Below, one piece after another: positions 1 to 11,897 of a DNA stretch of 64,000 bases (its first letter is position 1; every line of letters starts with the position of its first letter). The DNA is taken from positions 24,288,497 through 24,352,496 of the forward strand of contig CALNVZ010000174.1 of NCBI GenBank assembly GCA_940671915.1. Reading direction: 5' to 3'. This DNA comes from Paracentrotus lividus. Its lineage: Eukaryota > Echinodermata > Echinoidea > Camarodonta > Echinidae. Below the pieces are notes generated by a model that saw nothing but the letters and a program-made list of their open reading frames with translations, was not told the DNA's origin and did not search any database. The position numbers and the translations under genes are program-made.

Positions 1-268
1 TCTATTTTACCTCCCCCCCCCCCCCCCTCTCGGGAAGTTTCAACTTTTTCTCCTGTCGTTACCGGTAATCCTTTTCTCTCCTCTCTCCCCCCCCCCCCCC
101 CCCCTCTCTCTCTCTCTCTTTCTCTTTCTCTTTTGTTCCTGCTACCTTTTTTTCTGCAACCGATGGACTTTGTACACGGTTGGGGAAAAACTTTGCAGAT
201 GGATGTCCGGGCACGTATCCAGGGTGCCCCGCCAGCCAGCCTCTCCCCCCCCCCCTGCCCCTACCCCT

Positions 269-307
<39 letters not shown>

Positions 308-840
308 GATTGGCCCGATTTAAGTTTTATGATGGACAAAAATAAAAAATTAAAAAAAATGAACAAATTAACAACCTAGGATACCCCACCCCTGAAAAAA
401 AAATGAAAGAGAACAAGAAAGGGGAATGAAAAAAAAGAAGAAAAATTTATAATTAATGATGGGCAAAAAAAAAATAAACACCTACCCCCCCCGCACAAAA
501 AAAAAAAAAAAAAATTGGGGGGGGGGGTGGGGAGGAGGGGGACCGGCCCGATTTACGTAATGAATGTTACCCATATGACTGATACTTGATGACCTTTATG
601 ATTGGCCCAAAAAAAATTACACCTACAACCCCCCCCCCCCTCCCCGGACCTTTTATGAAGGCAAAAAAAAATAACACTTACCTCCCCCATTCCCCCCACC
701 CCCCCTCCCCCGTGAAATATTTTTTTTTTTGATGCATGACCAGGGGGGAAAAAATCGGGTGTACCAAATCTAGAAATTCAATTTTGCCCCCCCCCCCCCC
801 CCCCGCCCGCCCCCCCCCCCCACTCATTGAAATACTGGAT
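1..840. repeat. Homopolymer-rich simple sequence
   Basis: Poly-C, poly-A/T and CT tracts alternate through this stretch, for example C runs near 12-27 and 87-104, CT repeats near 105-130, an A run near 270-303 and C runs near 785-820. Open frames across it are poly-Lys, poly-Phe or poly-Pro translations of these runs and are not genes. Nothing else is recognisable. Confidence 0.9.
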
Positions 841-1451
841 CTTGAAAAATCTATCTAAGTAGAAATATTGTTTTCATGGGACTTCGTGATAAAATCTATT
901 CAATAAAAAATCATCTGTGGGCTGGAAGAAAGCTAGTCCTGTAATGAGGTCAATTGAGTTCCGCGCGGTCAATCTTGTTTACTATTCGTAAACAAACATT
1001 GTCCATTACAAGATAGTCAATCACAAAATATTATCGTAGTATTCTATATGCTTTATTGAATGAGTTCTGTCCTCTTATTATTCAAGTTCTTTAGGCTGCA
1101 AGCCCTCAACGTCGCTCAACGTATATTTAGCTGGTGCGTGCTCGAAGCCGATCTCATTCACTGAAGTGGCTGATAGGCAGTACAGAATACGACTGAAATG
1201 TAAGCACCTCAACAACTTTATCATCTATACTGCTGCCCAACATACAGAATTCTAGTGATAGATCAGGTGAGTGTGAAATTTATTGTCAATTGTAACAATA
1301 TTGTTGGTAACAGGTCAAAAAAGGGAATGGGTGGCCGATGGGGAATGCGTCAAATGCCGTCAGTCCGTTTCAATGTATGTTTGCACGCATATGTGTATAA
1401 TATAGAGCTATAGGCCTATCTCAACTTTTTATATAGGACAAATTTTGAATA
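841..1451. other. Intergenic, nothing recognised
   Basis: AT-rich single-copy-looking sequence with no convincing exon, RNA gene or terminal repeat. It ends at the terminal repeat of the hAT-like element. Confidence 0.6.
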
Positions 1452-1589
1452 CAGGGTTCGTACTCTTATTTGGAAGTCAAATTCCATGACTTTCCATGAC
1501 CTTTTAATAAAGAATTCCATGACTTTTCCATGACCTTTCAACAACTTTTCAAGCTCTTGGATTCTCAATGCTCTCGGCTACATAATTTT

Positions 1590-2960
1590 TCCACTTCATC
1601 ATATGCATGTTTATTCAACGAATCCGGAAACATTCTCTGAAAGAGGTCGCTATTGTGGTGACACCAATGAAATGATGATCATCAACCACTTTTAGGCACC
1701 ACAGGACTTCTGCTTTCAATGTGTCTTCTCTTGTTGCAACTGGAATAGGCATGGGCAATTTAGAGGTTGATGGAGCAGTACTGGTGGTTGCATCTGTAGA
1801 TGACACACAAACTGATGAACTTCCAGCATTCTTTGCAGTGAAAAAGTTGTTAAGTGTGAGAGACGAACCTAGAAGGAAAAAAAAACATGAAAATGTTTGA
1901 AGTAATATAAAAATATTGCAAGTAAAATTCAATAATAAAATGCTTATTCTTGGTTTACTTCATAAAACCCATTTTGAAATTTTTGAAAACATAAATCCTG
2001 CTGGTAAGAATTTGAGTCATCGTGTGCATGGTAACTTGCCTAATGATCACAGGCATCTTACAACTATATCAGGCATGATATTCCCCTTCGAAAAAAAAAA
2101 AAATTCAAAGTAGCCAAGGGTGTTAAGTCCGCAAGAGTAAGTAAAGAAAAATCAAAAATGAGTATGCGACCCCTGTGCTTGATAGTTTTATTATCTGACA
2201 AAAAAAAAAACAATAGGGCCTACATGGAGAACACGTTCTTGCCCATCTTGGGGGCAAAGGATTTCAACAATTATAAAGAAACTAACAAAAAGTTGTCCAT
2301 TTATAAACAGATCTCGATCAAATTGTTTTTTTTTTTTTAATCTTTGTAAATTAAAAATCTTAGGGGGAACGTTTGGTAAAAAGAACAGAAATCGAAATAG
2401 ATTACATGGCTTCACCCTGTATTCTTGAACATGATTAATCAAAAGTCAAATCTCATGTTATATTCGAAATCAGAAGCTGCAGCCGATTCATCACGTCTAT
2501 ACTAGCAACACGGGCCCGGGAGTGAACCAGCGGAGCGCGAGTGGGCTACGGTTTGTGAATGTAGACGTGACGATCCGGCGTAGCGTAGGTGAACAGGCCC
2601 GGTGGCGGTATAGAATGCCGTAGTGCGGCGGCTTAACTCGTATATCAATAAATATTTGGAAATATTGCCTAATAAAAATGTTTAAAATTTAATGTTAAAA
2701 ATATACACTTACCACGTTTGTTGAGCTTTGAGATGTGCTTTTGACTGCGTTATGTGGCTCTTTGACAGGCTGCCTTCGCCCCAATATTGCGACACTGAAT
2801 TAGTCAAGCAAACACTAAGTTACATCTTGCAGTGCGGCTTTCTTCAAAAATGCAATTCCGATACTCTGGATTATCCAACCAAGCATGCTTTAAAGCGGCA
2901 ATTTCCTGGCATTTCTTTAATTTTACTTCCACAAAATAATATGCAGTAAAAATTCCACAG
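1590..2960 (-). pseudogene. hAT/BED-finger transposase relic, two exons, frameshifted
   Basis: Upstream exon, about 2712-2960: the protein reads LKHAWLDNPEYRN, then TARCNL, then after a frame break LSKSHITQSKAH. The Cys and spaced His residues resemble a BED-type zinc finger at the N-terminus of hAT-related proteins. It ends at a good donor (ACGTG then GTAAGTG). Downstream exon, about 1590-1871: it opens after an acceptor (TTTTCCTTCTAG) and reads a Ser/Thr-rich linker, then TREDTLKAEVLWCLKVV, then in a shifted frame SDLFQRMFPDS. This order is typical of transposase-derived proteins in marine invertebrate genomes. The two frame breaks and the absence of a catalytic domain make it a pseudogene. 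It lies wholly inside the element with CAGGG ends. The superfamily is assigned from these motifs only. Confidence 0.6.
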
Positions 2961-3059
2961 ACAAAACCTTGCGGCAAAAAGTCTAAGAATTTGAAACAAG
3001 AATTTTTGAAGAACGCACCAGTCGCGGCACATATCAAAACAATCATATCACGATCGACA

Positions 3060-3180
3060 CGCAATTCACCCAGCGCATGCGAAACACACGCACACACACA
3101 CTGAACGAAGCATTGAATCCCCAATACACACACAGTACCCATGCTCGATACACACACACGAACACGTACATACACACATA
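3060..3180. repeat. CA-rich microsatellite
   Basis: Interrupted (CA)n tracts lie inside the hAT-like element, next to an alternating CGCGCTAGCGCGCGAGCGAG stretch. Reading frames through it are Cys/Val-rich artefacts. Confidence 0.8.
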
Positions 3181-3462
3181 TCGCGCTAGCGCGCGAGCGA
3201 GCTCAAAACAATAATCATTTTCACAAGACAATCAGTAAAATGTTTCGAAAGAAAGAAAACACACCTTGAACAAGAATAAAATGGTTGAAATATTATCATT
3301 TATTTAGTCAGAAAATGATTGAATATTGACACATTTTGATATTCCATGACTTTCCATGACTTTTCAATGGAAAAATAGATTTTCCATGACTTTCAAGGCC
3401 TTGAAAACAAGATAGCAAAATTCCATGACTTTCCAGGTTTTCCATGACCCGTACGAACCCTG

Positions 3463-3944
3463 GAATAGTATACACGTCTGATGATTTAAAAAACAAGGCA
3501 GAAAAATCGTGCTTTTCAGGGGTGAGCGTCCGCCGTGTATAGCTACTTGGCGGTGCAAGGTCAATAATAATTGACCATGCAATAAGTGTAGATCTAAGTC
3601 AGTGACTAGCTACATGAATTATATTTTTGCTATATTTTACCAATTCTTAGTGGTAGTTTTAACCATTCCAAATTGTGATTAATTTCTGTTTCGTTTCATC
3701 TCTTTTATTAATCTTGAATAGTCTGCCTCTGTCTCTGACTCTGTAACAAACATCATTCACATCACAATCACACGCTCATAATAATCATAACACTGTCTTC
3801 TGAGTAAAGCAGAGCCCCACACACCAAAGACAGCGTAATGTTTTTAATTGGGTAATGTTTACATGTAGATCTAGGCCTAATAATATGAGAGATTTTAAGT
3901 TAAAATAGTAACTAGATACAAGTGGCAATATTAAGGTCACTTAC
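3463..3944. other. Intergenic or intronic, nothing recognised
   Basis: AT-rich sequence between the hAT-like element and a possible minus-strand exon. If that exon is real, this stretch is the start of its first intron. I see no other structure. Confidence 0.5.
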
Positions 3945-4122
3945 CTAAAATTTGCTGTGACTTTTCTGAAGTCCAGTTCCGTATAGCTTGGAGATATTTT
4001 GATCGTATTGCTGTGTACTCAGGCTCAGCCGGGGAAACGACATCATGTGAATCGTCAACGTTGCCGAGTAGAAGATTAATCAGTAAAATTTGAGCCAAAT
4101 GTAGTCTGCTAAGGTCGGTCAT
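3945..4122 (-). CDS. Possible first coding exon of an unrecognised gene
   Basis: On the minus strand an ATG at 4122 (context AACAACATGA, with A at -3) opens 59 codons, starting MTDLSRLHLAQILLINLLLG and continuing through an acidic patch to a Lys/Arg-rich end. The frame ends exactly at a strong donor, TTTTAG then GTAAGTG, with the intron starting at 3944. That combination of good start context, a clean frame and a consensus donor is what a first exon looks like. I do not recognise the protein. The N-terminal leucine-rich stretch is not a clear signal peptide. The next exon would lie leftward, where the hAT-like element sits, so it may be beyond this window or not exist. A chance open frame is a real alternative. 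Confidence 0.3.
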
Positions 4123-4149
4123 GTTGTTTCCAATTCTATTTCATATATA

Positions 4150-5847
4150 CACAACAAAAAAAGTAAGTCCCCCCTAATCAAAATGGTATAACTTTTTAAC
4201 CAAGAGAAATTTAACGAATTTTATTACATGTACTTGTAGGTAATTTTATCAGGTTCCATTTTAGTGAATATTACTGAAATTCGTTATGTCATGCTTTAAT
4301 GAGCACAGTCAAAAGGCAAAAATGTCACTTTTCAAAAGTCACAAGGTTAGTTTCATAAATTGAATCCAATAATATCGGAACAAATTTAAACTTTTCAACA
4401 AAAGATATGTTCAGAAAGCTTGATGCACTTAATATCTAACACACCAAATGACTTTTGCATTAAATTTTACGGTTGGATGAGCATGAGGTAAAATTTGCAA
4501 AAACTGCATTTTTTACACATTGTTACTTTAAAAAATTATTGATTATGACGGAATATGCAATCTGGAAGAGTGTTTTAAACAATATCAGTCAATTCATGGT
4601 TGAATGAACACTAAATAAAACAAACAAGAATATTTTCAAATTTATTAGATAAGTATTGTTACCTTTTGTGTCATGAAAATCATTTTATCAAAAAAAATTT
4701 TTTATGTGTATGTCAAATAATTTTTTTTCAAATCATGCTATGGCATTTTATCAAAAATTCACGCTTCAATGAACATGTGATACGTAAAAAGCCATTTTTT
4801 CGTTTGTGGACTAAGATTCAATTGCCTAATTTGAATAATTGTCACAGACCTTCTTGGATAGTTCATTTGATTTGAGTTTCACGAAAATTCCAGTGTTTTA
4901 TGCTTCAGTGAGCAGAAGATATTAAAAAAATATGCAAATATGAAGAAATTTCAGAGCTTTGGCCCCACTCAGTGCCTTATCAGATTCTCAATTTAGCGTT
5001 TGTTCCTGTTAGTTAGTACCACCATTAAATTGTGGGCCAAGTTTCGTGAAAAAACTCCCAACAGAATTAACAAAAATTATTAATGAAATTAAGCCGAATT
5101 TCCATTTTGTTGAAATTTTGATTTTCTCTCCATTGACATTGTGTACAATTTCGAGGCAAAAACAAACCCCGAATCAACATGCTGGAACTTTTTAACAAAA
5201 AAGTGTTGAGTAATATCATTCGGCAGTTATATTTATACACTCATCCACTTATAACTTATGTGCGAATATGAGATAACACCGTTGCGTAATGCATGAATGG
5301 GCACACAATAAAAGGCAAATTTGTCATGACAAAAGTCACAAAACTCACTTTTAAAGTGTGCTCGCTCGTCCATGACACAACGAATAGTGCTCATGTTCTC
5401 ACAAAATGTGTCGATGATGTTGATGATAATATCTAATGGCAATTCTTTAAGTAAAATTGTTGGATTTTACAATTTTTAGAGGCCTAACCATAATTCTTAA
5501 AATTGTGCTCACTCATCCATGAAAAATAGTAAAATGTATCGGGATTGGTGTTGGATGGTCAAATTTTGGATGATAAAACCACTAAAACAATTCAACACAA
5601 GGTCAAAGGAAAATTTTACAAAATTCTTATTTTTACAGACAAAAAAAATACCCTTGTGACTTTTGAAAATGTCCATTTTTGCTTTAAATGTTGATCACTC
5701 ATGCATGTCTCAGAGGATCAACGTCATTTTTTCACAGAAGGTACTCAATAAGTGTAGAAAACCTCCCTCCAAATTGTCGTGCACAAAACCAGCCCATTCA
5801 AAAGTTACATCATTTTGATTAGGGGGGGACTTACTTTTTTTGTTGTG
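4150..5847. mobile_element. Non-autonomous TA-flanked element, Tc1/mariner-like (~1.7 kb)
   Basis: The left end reads CACAACAAAAAAAGTAAGTC and the right end is its reverse complement (GACTTACTTTTTTTGTTGTG). Both are flanked by TA at 4148-4149 and 5848-5849. The inverted ends continue for roughly 40 bases, including CCCCCCTAATCAAAATG. The interior is AT-rich and has no transposase. It repeats the words CTCATCCATGA and TTGTGACTTTTGA in both orientations. A TA target site with T/A-flanked inverted ends fits the Tc1/mariner superfamily. Confidence 0.8.
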
Positions 5848-6390
5848 TATAGATCCTATAAACTTCTAATCATAGAGGATGTATTATTTAGACGTTTATA
5901 ATACATGCACCTCCCACCCCCCCCCCTGGATCCGCGCCTGCCTATGCTTAAAAAGATGTATTTTGTATGAAAATAAATATGCATTGTTTTGTTTTTGTTT
6001 TTTTCTTCTTTGTTTTAATTGTATTTGTTTGTTTGTTTGGTTTTTGTTGGTTCTTTTAAAGACATATCCGACCGCTACTTTTTTTTTTCTTCAAATCCTC
6101 AAACATTACAGCACTCAAACTCATATTGATTGCTGATTTTGTTTTCTCGTCAACTGTCTTTCTTGGTCGACGGGCCACGCCCCTTTTTGTTATCTTCGAC
6201 TTTTTAACCCATTAGAGATGGATAAAATAAAGCTTCAATTTATCCACCTCTGTGGCCGTGGGGGTAGGCCTATCTCACTGAGTAGCGAACCCAGGCGAAT
6301 GGAGCGGGAAAAAACAGTACGTATATCAACAAGGCATGTTTTCTTTTGTGCTGCTCACTGAATTGTGAACCCAATTTGAATAAAGCCTAA
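5848..6390. other. Intergenic with a repeat end fragment
   Basis: A poly-C tract followed by CTGGATCCGCGCCTG (about 5925-5942) matches the end-type fragments near 24515 and 49825. The rest is AT-rich or T-rich sequence with no gene seen. Confidence 0.5.
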
Positions 6391-6938
6391 TGCTACAGTC
6401 ACACAGACACTTATGCTACAGTCACACAGACACTTACGTTGAGTTACGTCCGGTTGCGTCCAAAAAATATTTTCTTTTCTGCGGATCCCAAGGGATGCCT
6501 ACCCGTCATAGTCAGCAGTGGAAATATTGATAATTTAGTTCATCCAGTAAAACAAAGAAACACATAAGAAATAATAGAAATTTTGAAATGTTCAAAGTTT
6601 CGCAGGGCATCTTTACGGATGCCGACTTACGTAAGTAACCGTAACTTTTCGTAAATGAACGTAACTATCCGTATCTAAGACGCAGACCATCCGGGAAAAT
6701 TCTTATGCTACAGTCACACAGACACTTACGTATAGATACGTTTGTGTTGTTGTAATCTTATTTCATCTTCTATTCTATCATTTCTTATGTATTTCATTGT
6801 TTTACTGGATGAACGAAATTATCAATATTTCTACTGCTAATGACGGGTAAGCATCAGTGGGGATCCGAAGAAAAGAAAATAATTTTTGGACGCAACCGGA
6901 CGTAACTCAACGTAAGTGTCTGTGTGACTGTAGCATAA
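6391..6938. mobile_element. Foldback MITE with TGCTACAGTCACACAGACAC ends
   Basis: The end sequence TGCTACAGTCACACAGACAC occurs at about 6391 and 6412 (tandem), again near 6707, and inverted at about 6918-6937. The inverted arms extend inward through TTACGTTGAGTTACGTCC, GGTTGCGTCC and a long matching AT-rich part, so most of the element can fold back. There is no coding capacity. I cannot assign the superfamily, because the flanking bases allow only a TA-type target site. Confidence 0.75.
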
Positions 6939-7317
6939 CGTTCCGTCCATTTGCGTTTATTTGCGTTCACCGTAACTATTCGCAATTATCCGTAATTAAA
7001 CGTATAAAACGTTTAAGTACCCGAAAACAATACACTTAAGAGGCTACGGACAATTGCGGATAATTGCGTCCTTTCACGTTTTGGAACTCCCGAACACCCG
7101 TTCTTGTTTGCACACGGATAGGGGTTATATAAATGTAATAGCTTCGAGGGACAGGTCCTAAATTTCCTAGAGGGAGGGGGGGGGGGGGGGGGGGCAAATA
7201 AAAAAAAAAACCAATAATAATTCAAGCGAGCTTCCACTCAATAAAAAATTAACGGAAAACAGGATGTTTGAAACCATATTTGATTGAAATCCTCTGCAAT
7301 CAAATCTTATATATATA
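6939..7317. other. Intergenic with poly-G tract
   Basis: Contains several short TCCGTAATTA/GCGGATAATTGCG-like words and a G run at about 7174-7194. No gene seen. Confidence 0.5.
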
Positions 7318-8384
7318 TAAACCCCTCACAAAAAGTTTCGCAAATCGACTTTGGGCCATGATAACTTTTCAGGTAGGCTTTGGTTATTCCTAATATTTGT
7401 ACCATTGGAAAGATAATTTATCCCCCTTCTTATTGATATCCAATTTGTAATGATTGTGTCATGCTTCAATACACAGGACATCAAAATATGGAGAAAAGTA
7501 AAAAGTCAAATGTTGCAAAATTTATTGATCAAATTGAAGTTCCGCGACTCTACTTTAGGCCATAGTAACTTTTGGGGTATTTTCTAATTTTTATTGAATT
7601 TTATACCATTGTCAAGTTCATATATTCCTCTTTTCAATGATACCCTAATTGTAACAATGATGTTATTCTTGCAAGCACAGAACACCTGAATGTTAGGACA
7701 AGTCAGGAGTCAAATGTTCCAAATTGAATGCCTATTGTGACTATTATTGAGTAATAACAATACATTTCGCAACTTTTCACTTTTTACTTTGCATTATATT
7801 CATTAATAATGTGCATTCAAAAATGATGTTACCATTAAAAATAGGGTATCAATAAAAAGAAGAATAGATGAACTTTTTAATGCTATAAAAATTGATCGTA
7901 ATTAAAACCCACATTAAAATGTGTCAAGGTTCAAAGTTGTATTTACATAACATTTAAATTGAACATTATCTTTCGCTTTGCCTTGCATTCAGGTGGTATT
8001 CAGGGGTTCTGTGGACCCAGGCATGGCATCACCGTGACAAATTAGGTATCAATAAAAAGAGGAATAAATGAACTCGACAATGGTATAAAATTAAATAAAA
8101 ATGGTAAAATACCTCAAAAGTTATCAAGGTCTAAATTTGAGTTGCGGAACTTCTATGTGATCAATAAAAGTGCATTTTACAACATTTGTCTTTTTACGTT
8201 TCTCCATATTCTGATATTCTGTGCATTGAGGCATGACACAATCATTACAAATAGGATATCAATAAAAAGGGGGATAAATTATCTTTTCGCATGGTATGAA
8301 TATCAGGAATAACTAAAGCGTACTTGTAAAGTTATTCATGGCCTGGAAAGTCGATTTGCGAATTCTCTTGTGTCAGGAGGTTTA
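7318..8384. mobile_element. Foldback element with TAAACC ends (~1.07 kb)
   Basis: The left end begins TAAACCCCTCACA and the right end finishes GTCAGGAGGTTTA. The inverted arms match inward over several hundred bases. CGCAAATCGACTTT near 7340 pairs with AAAGTCGATTTGCG near 8350, and GTCATGCTTCAATACACAG near 7470 pairs with CTGTGCATTGAGGCATGAC near 8220. The TATATA flank on the left and TATA on the right suggest a TA target. Non-autonomous, no open frame. Confidence 0.8.
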
Positions 8385-9689
8385 TAAAATAATTTCCCGA
8401 CCCTTTTATATGACAGATAGTAAATTGAATAAATTTTGTTTAATTGTCGTTTAGTTGGATATATCGCCATATATAACATGTTATCGAGACGCTCTTGAGA
8501 GCGCGATGCTCGGTTCAAGAAGGGGTTATTTGATATTCAAGTTTGTTTATAAATTATTGTAATTGTTAAATCTACGTGAGTCGTAAAGTGCGATACTCCA
8601 TTTACCTATTCAATAAATTCGAGAGAGCATTGGGCAAGTCCGTAATCTTGTTTGGGTTACCATAATATTTAATTTTGTCTAAATGATAGAATGCGAGAGT
8701 GAACATAATAACTAGCCATAGTAAAGGTTTCTAAAGGCATGCAAGTTATTGCTCTCGCCCAGCTCCACCCCCCTAAGAAAAGGAAAAATTTAAACATTAT
8801 AATCACTTTATATAAAATTCCCTTTTTGCTTCATAAATTTTATAATAAACCTCAACATACGTGAGAAAAAATTGTGAAGCAAAAGAAGGAGGGCCATAAA
8901 TTGAATATTCTTTTTTTCTCTTCTGTTACATGTGAATAAACACGATAAAATGCCGAGTTAAACTTTTGATAAAGGTAAACCTCTTTGAAAACTATAATAG
9001 TATTCTCATAATCAATTCGTCGTACATTAGCGATTTCGCTGGCATGTTTGTCCTTCTGGGATGTTTTTTATCTTTCGATTGTTCCTTTATTTTAAAAAAA
9101 AAATAAATAAAGAAAACGTTTTTGTCTGTTATGTGTCTGACATACTAATCTTGAGATCTCTTTAATATTTGCTATAGAAGTCGAATATGAACAGTGGTTA
9201 TGAAAACCTAATTAAGTTTTTTAGCCATTCTTTTTATTTTTCTCTCTCTCCTCTGATTTCATTCTACTTCTCCCATTCTCTCGCTCTCCCTCTCCTCTTC
9301 TCTCTTCATCTCTCTCTCTCTTAATCTCTCTTCTTTTGTTTCCTTTTTTTTTGGTTGGGGGAGGTGTGGGGGGTGTGGGGAGGTGTGCTTTGCCTCCTCT
9401 CTGAATCTAATCGTCTGTTGCCATGTTTAGCTCTCTCATGCCTTTGTCTTTGTACCTTAGCCCACTTTGCTTTTGTGGGTAGGACTTTATGAAGCCATAA
9501 ACTAAGAAATAGGATAATGGTTGTCTATTTAGCGAAGGTATTATAAAAAAAACCTAAACTGCATTGACCAGTAGAGGAGTATATGATTTTCATTACAATT
9601 CCGCAAGTTATATGTATATTTTATCGTATGTCAATTCCTCCGCAAGTGTTCAGAGAGTGTTCGCGAAGTTTCCGGAAGTCGGAAAAAAC
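8385..9689. other. Intergenic, CT-rich patch, no gene seen
   Basis: AT-rich sequence. A CT/TC-rich microsatellite patch lies at about 9236-9345 and is followed by G-rich sequence. No supported exon on either strand. Confidence 0.6.
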
Positions 9690-9902
9690 AAAGACCGAGT
9701 AGACTCGTAAGGTTATTCGTAAGTGGACGCAAGTGTCCGTATCTGGACGTAACTATTCGTATCATACGCATTTTGTCCCGTATATCTTATAATTGTTGAA
9801 GCGTGGCGGGAAGGCATCCGTGGGGATTCGCAGGAAAAATCACCCTTTTGGACGCAACGCTGGACGTATTCAACGTAAGTTCTGTGTGACTGTAGCATAA
9901 TC
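9690..9902. mobile_element. Solo end fragment of the TGCTACAGTCACAC MITE family
   Basis: Ends TGTGTGACTGTAGCATAA (9884-9901). Going inward it carries GGACGCAACG, GGACGTATTCAACGTAAG and a GGCATCC-GTGGGGATTCG part like the right arm of the 6391-6938 element. No opposite end is present nearby, so this is a truncated copy. Confidence 0.65.
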
Positions 9903-9984
9903 CTTTTCTTCTTTTTTTCCGGTTCCATTCGTTAGGATTTTTTTATGGTTTGTCCGTTGGGTTCGTCTAAATTTTGATGTGTTT

Positions 9985-10128
9985 TTTTCTCAAGGGTTCT
10001 TTTGGATTTACCAGGACTCGTTTGGGTTATTAAAAGTTAGTATGGGTTTTTTTAAAATTCGTCTGGGTTTTTAAAATTCGTCTGGATTTTTAAAAATTCG
10101 TTTGGGTTTTTTTTTTAATTCGTCTAGA
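9985..10128 (+). repeat. Minisatellite, TTCGTCTGGGTTTTTAAAA-like unit
   Basis: About five imperfect head-to-tail copies of a ~20-25 base unit (TTCGTYTGGGTTTTT plus an A run) differ mainly in T and A run length. Confidence 0.75.
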
Positions 10129-10174
10129 AAATAACCAATTTGCCAGGAACATAAATTTTTACATTCAAGTGATA

Positions 10175-10205
10175 TACAGTGGTGGCCAAAATTATTAGAA
10201 CACCT
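10175..10205. mobile_element. Tc1-like terminal repeat, single end
   Basis: TACAGTGGTGGCCAAAATTA, continuing into TTAGAACACCT, is a familiar Tc1-type transposon end starting with a TA target site. I found no matching inverted end to the right before the assembly gap, so this is a truncated or gap-interrupted copy. Confidence 0.55.
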
Positions 10206-11480
10206 GAACCTACACAAAGTCTATGGGATTATAAATGCCCTAGTTCATTTGCCGAAATCAGATTACGGATATCTTTTGTGTGCCATGAGCTTTCATGACT
10301 TTTTAGCATAGGGTTTTACGTATATGTTGATACCAAATTTATATAGTTTCGACCATCTGGTAATGCGCAGCATTAAAAATAGTTGCGCTATGCGCTTTTG
10401 GTTTCCCCATAGACTTGTGTATTAAACATGTAGTCCAAATGCAAAAAAAGTAAAATGCCAATTACATTTGCCGATTGCTCAAAAAGTATTTGAGGTAGAA
10501 GTATAAAACTCAGCAGGCTTATTTATTCTGATATACCTCAAATACATTGTAAGTTTCAGCAAATTTGGTCTAATGTGGAGGGTGGATTCGCCCCACCCTT
10601 CGTTGTTAGATGACCAAAATAACCATGCGTATTGAAGGTTAAGACTATTTTTTTAAATTTAATGAAGACACTCCTTGTAAATACATATTTTTAAAAAGGA
10701 AATTTCATGAGCAATTCAAATATGTTGAAATATTAAGGGTTATGAAACAATGGACTTAAATAGGGGCACTGAATTAAAAATTTGGGGCCCTTCAAAAATA
10801 ATTTAAAAATCCCCACATAAGATGTAGCTACTTCACCCTGTGTTGTTATAAATGTCATTTTTTGACATCCTCAGGAAATTTCCTTTCAGAATATATATAC
10901 TTTTGTAGGGAGAGGCTTAAAATGTTTAACGCTATGACATGCGTTTGCAACCTTCGACACATAATAAATTCACAGGGAAATTTTGAACATTTTCAAATCT
11001 TCTTTGCGAATTATTTTAAGAGAAAAATCCAGGCGAATCGAAAGAATGGAAACGAATTTAAGAAACCGAAAAAAAAAATCGCTTCATTGGCCAATGCAGG
11101 ACAAAAGACATTCGTGTTTTTCGACTCCATTCATTTGAAAAGTTAATCCGAAATTCGCTTGATTCACCACAAGGTTCAAGATACCCCTTTATCCAAAAAA
11201 CACATAATAAAAAAATATAAAAAAATAAAAAATGCCTCATGTCGCGCTTATCGCGCGTGCCAGCCGTTGACATGTGGACAATTTTTTGATGTTACCTTTT
11301 TCCTAACCGCCACGTGACGTAAAAGAAAAATCGATGTCACCTTTATTGCCTCCACTTTGCAATTTCGACCCTTCCGTAAAAATCCTATGCTTACGGGACA
11401 CTGTAGAGCGAATACAGAGAGATGCCTGCGTAATATAAAGTCTGATTAACTCCGTTTCAGCTAGCAGTGCCTATCGACAT
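10206..11480. other. Probable transposon interior and intergenic sequence, no gene seen
   Basis: AT-rich sequence following the single Tc1-like end. No DDE transposase motifs are readable in any frame. It runs to the 330-base gap. Confidence 0.5.
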
Positions 11481-11810
11481 NNNNNNNNNNNNNNNNNNNN
11501 NNNNNNNNNNNNNNNNNNNNNNNNNNNNNNNNNNNNNNNNNNNNNNNNNNNNNNNNNNNNNNNNNNNNNNNNNNNNNNNNNNNNNNNNNNNNNNNNNNNN
11601 NNNNNNNNNNNNNNNNNNNNNNNNNNNNNNNNNNNNNNNNNNNNNNNNNNNNNNNNNNNNNNNNNNNNNNNNNNNNNNNNNNNNNNNNNNNNNNNNNNNN
11701 NNNNNNNNNNNNNNNNNNNNNNNNNNNNNNNNNNNNNNNNNNNNNNNNNNNNNNNNNNNNNNNNNNNNNNNNNNNNNNNNNNNNNNNNNNNNNNNNNNNN
11801 NNNNNNNNNN
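11481..11810. other. Assembly gap (330 N)
   Basis: Unbroken N run. Open frames that span it are artefacts. Confidence 1.
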
Positions 11811-11897
11811 GAAGAAGAAGAAGAAGAAGAAGAAGAAGAAGAAGAAGAAGAAGAAGAAGAAGAAGAAGAAGAAGAAGAAGAAGAAGAAGAAGAAGAA
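11811..11897 (+). repeat. (GAA)n microsatellite
   Basis: A perfect GAA repeat of about 29 units begins immediately at the gap edge, so its true length is unknown. It probably caused the gap. Confidence 0.97.

Larger units (their letters stand above)
1452..3462 (-). mobile_element. Decayed hAT-like DNA transposon (~2.0 kb)
   Basis: The left end starts CAGGGTTCGTAC and the right end finishes GTACGAACCCTG, giving inverted ends. Inside each end are runs of the words TTCCATGAC and TTTCCATGAC (about 1490-1550 and 3340-3450) that form longer imperfect inverted repeats. The flanks share the direct repeat GAATA (1447-1451 and 3463-3467). The usual hAT target duplication is 8 bases, so either the duplication has decayed or the superfamily call is off. 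The minus strand holds relics of a BED-finger transposase. A GC-rich patch lies near 2500-2635. Confidence 0.7.

Noticed and set aside
133..379. Three overlapping open frames in the first 400 bases
   Set aside because: They are translations of poly-A, poly-C and CT runs on both strands, with no start context or motif.
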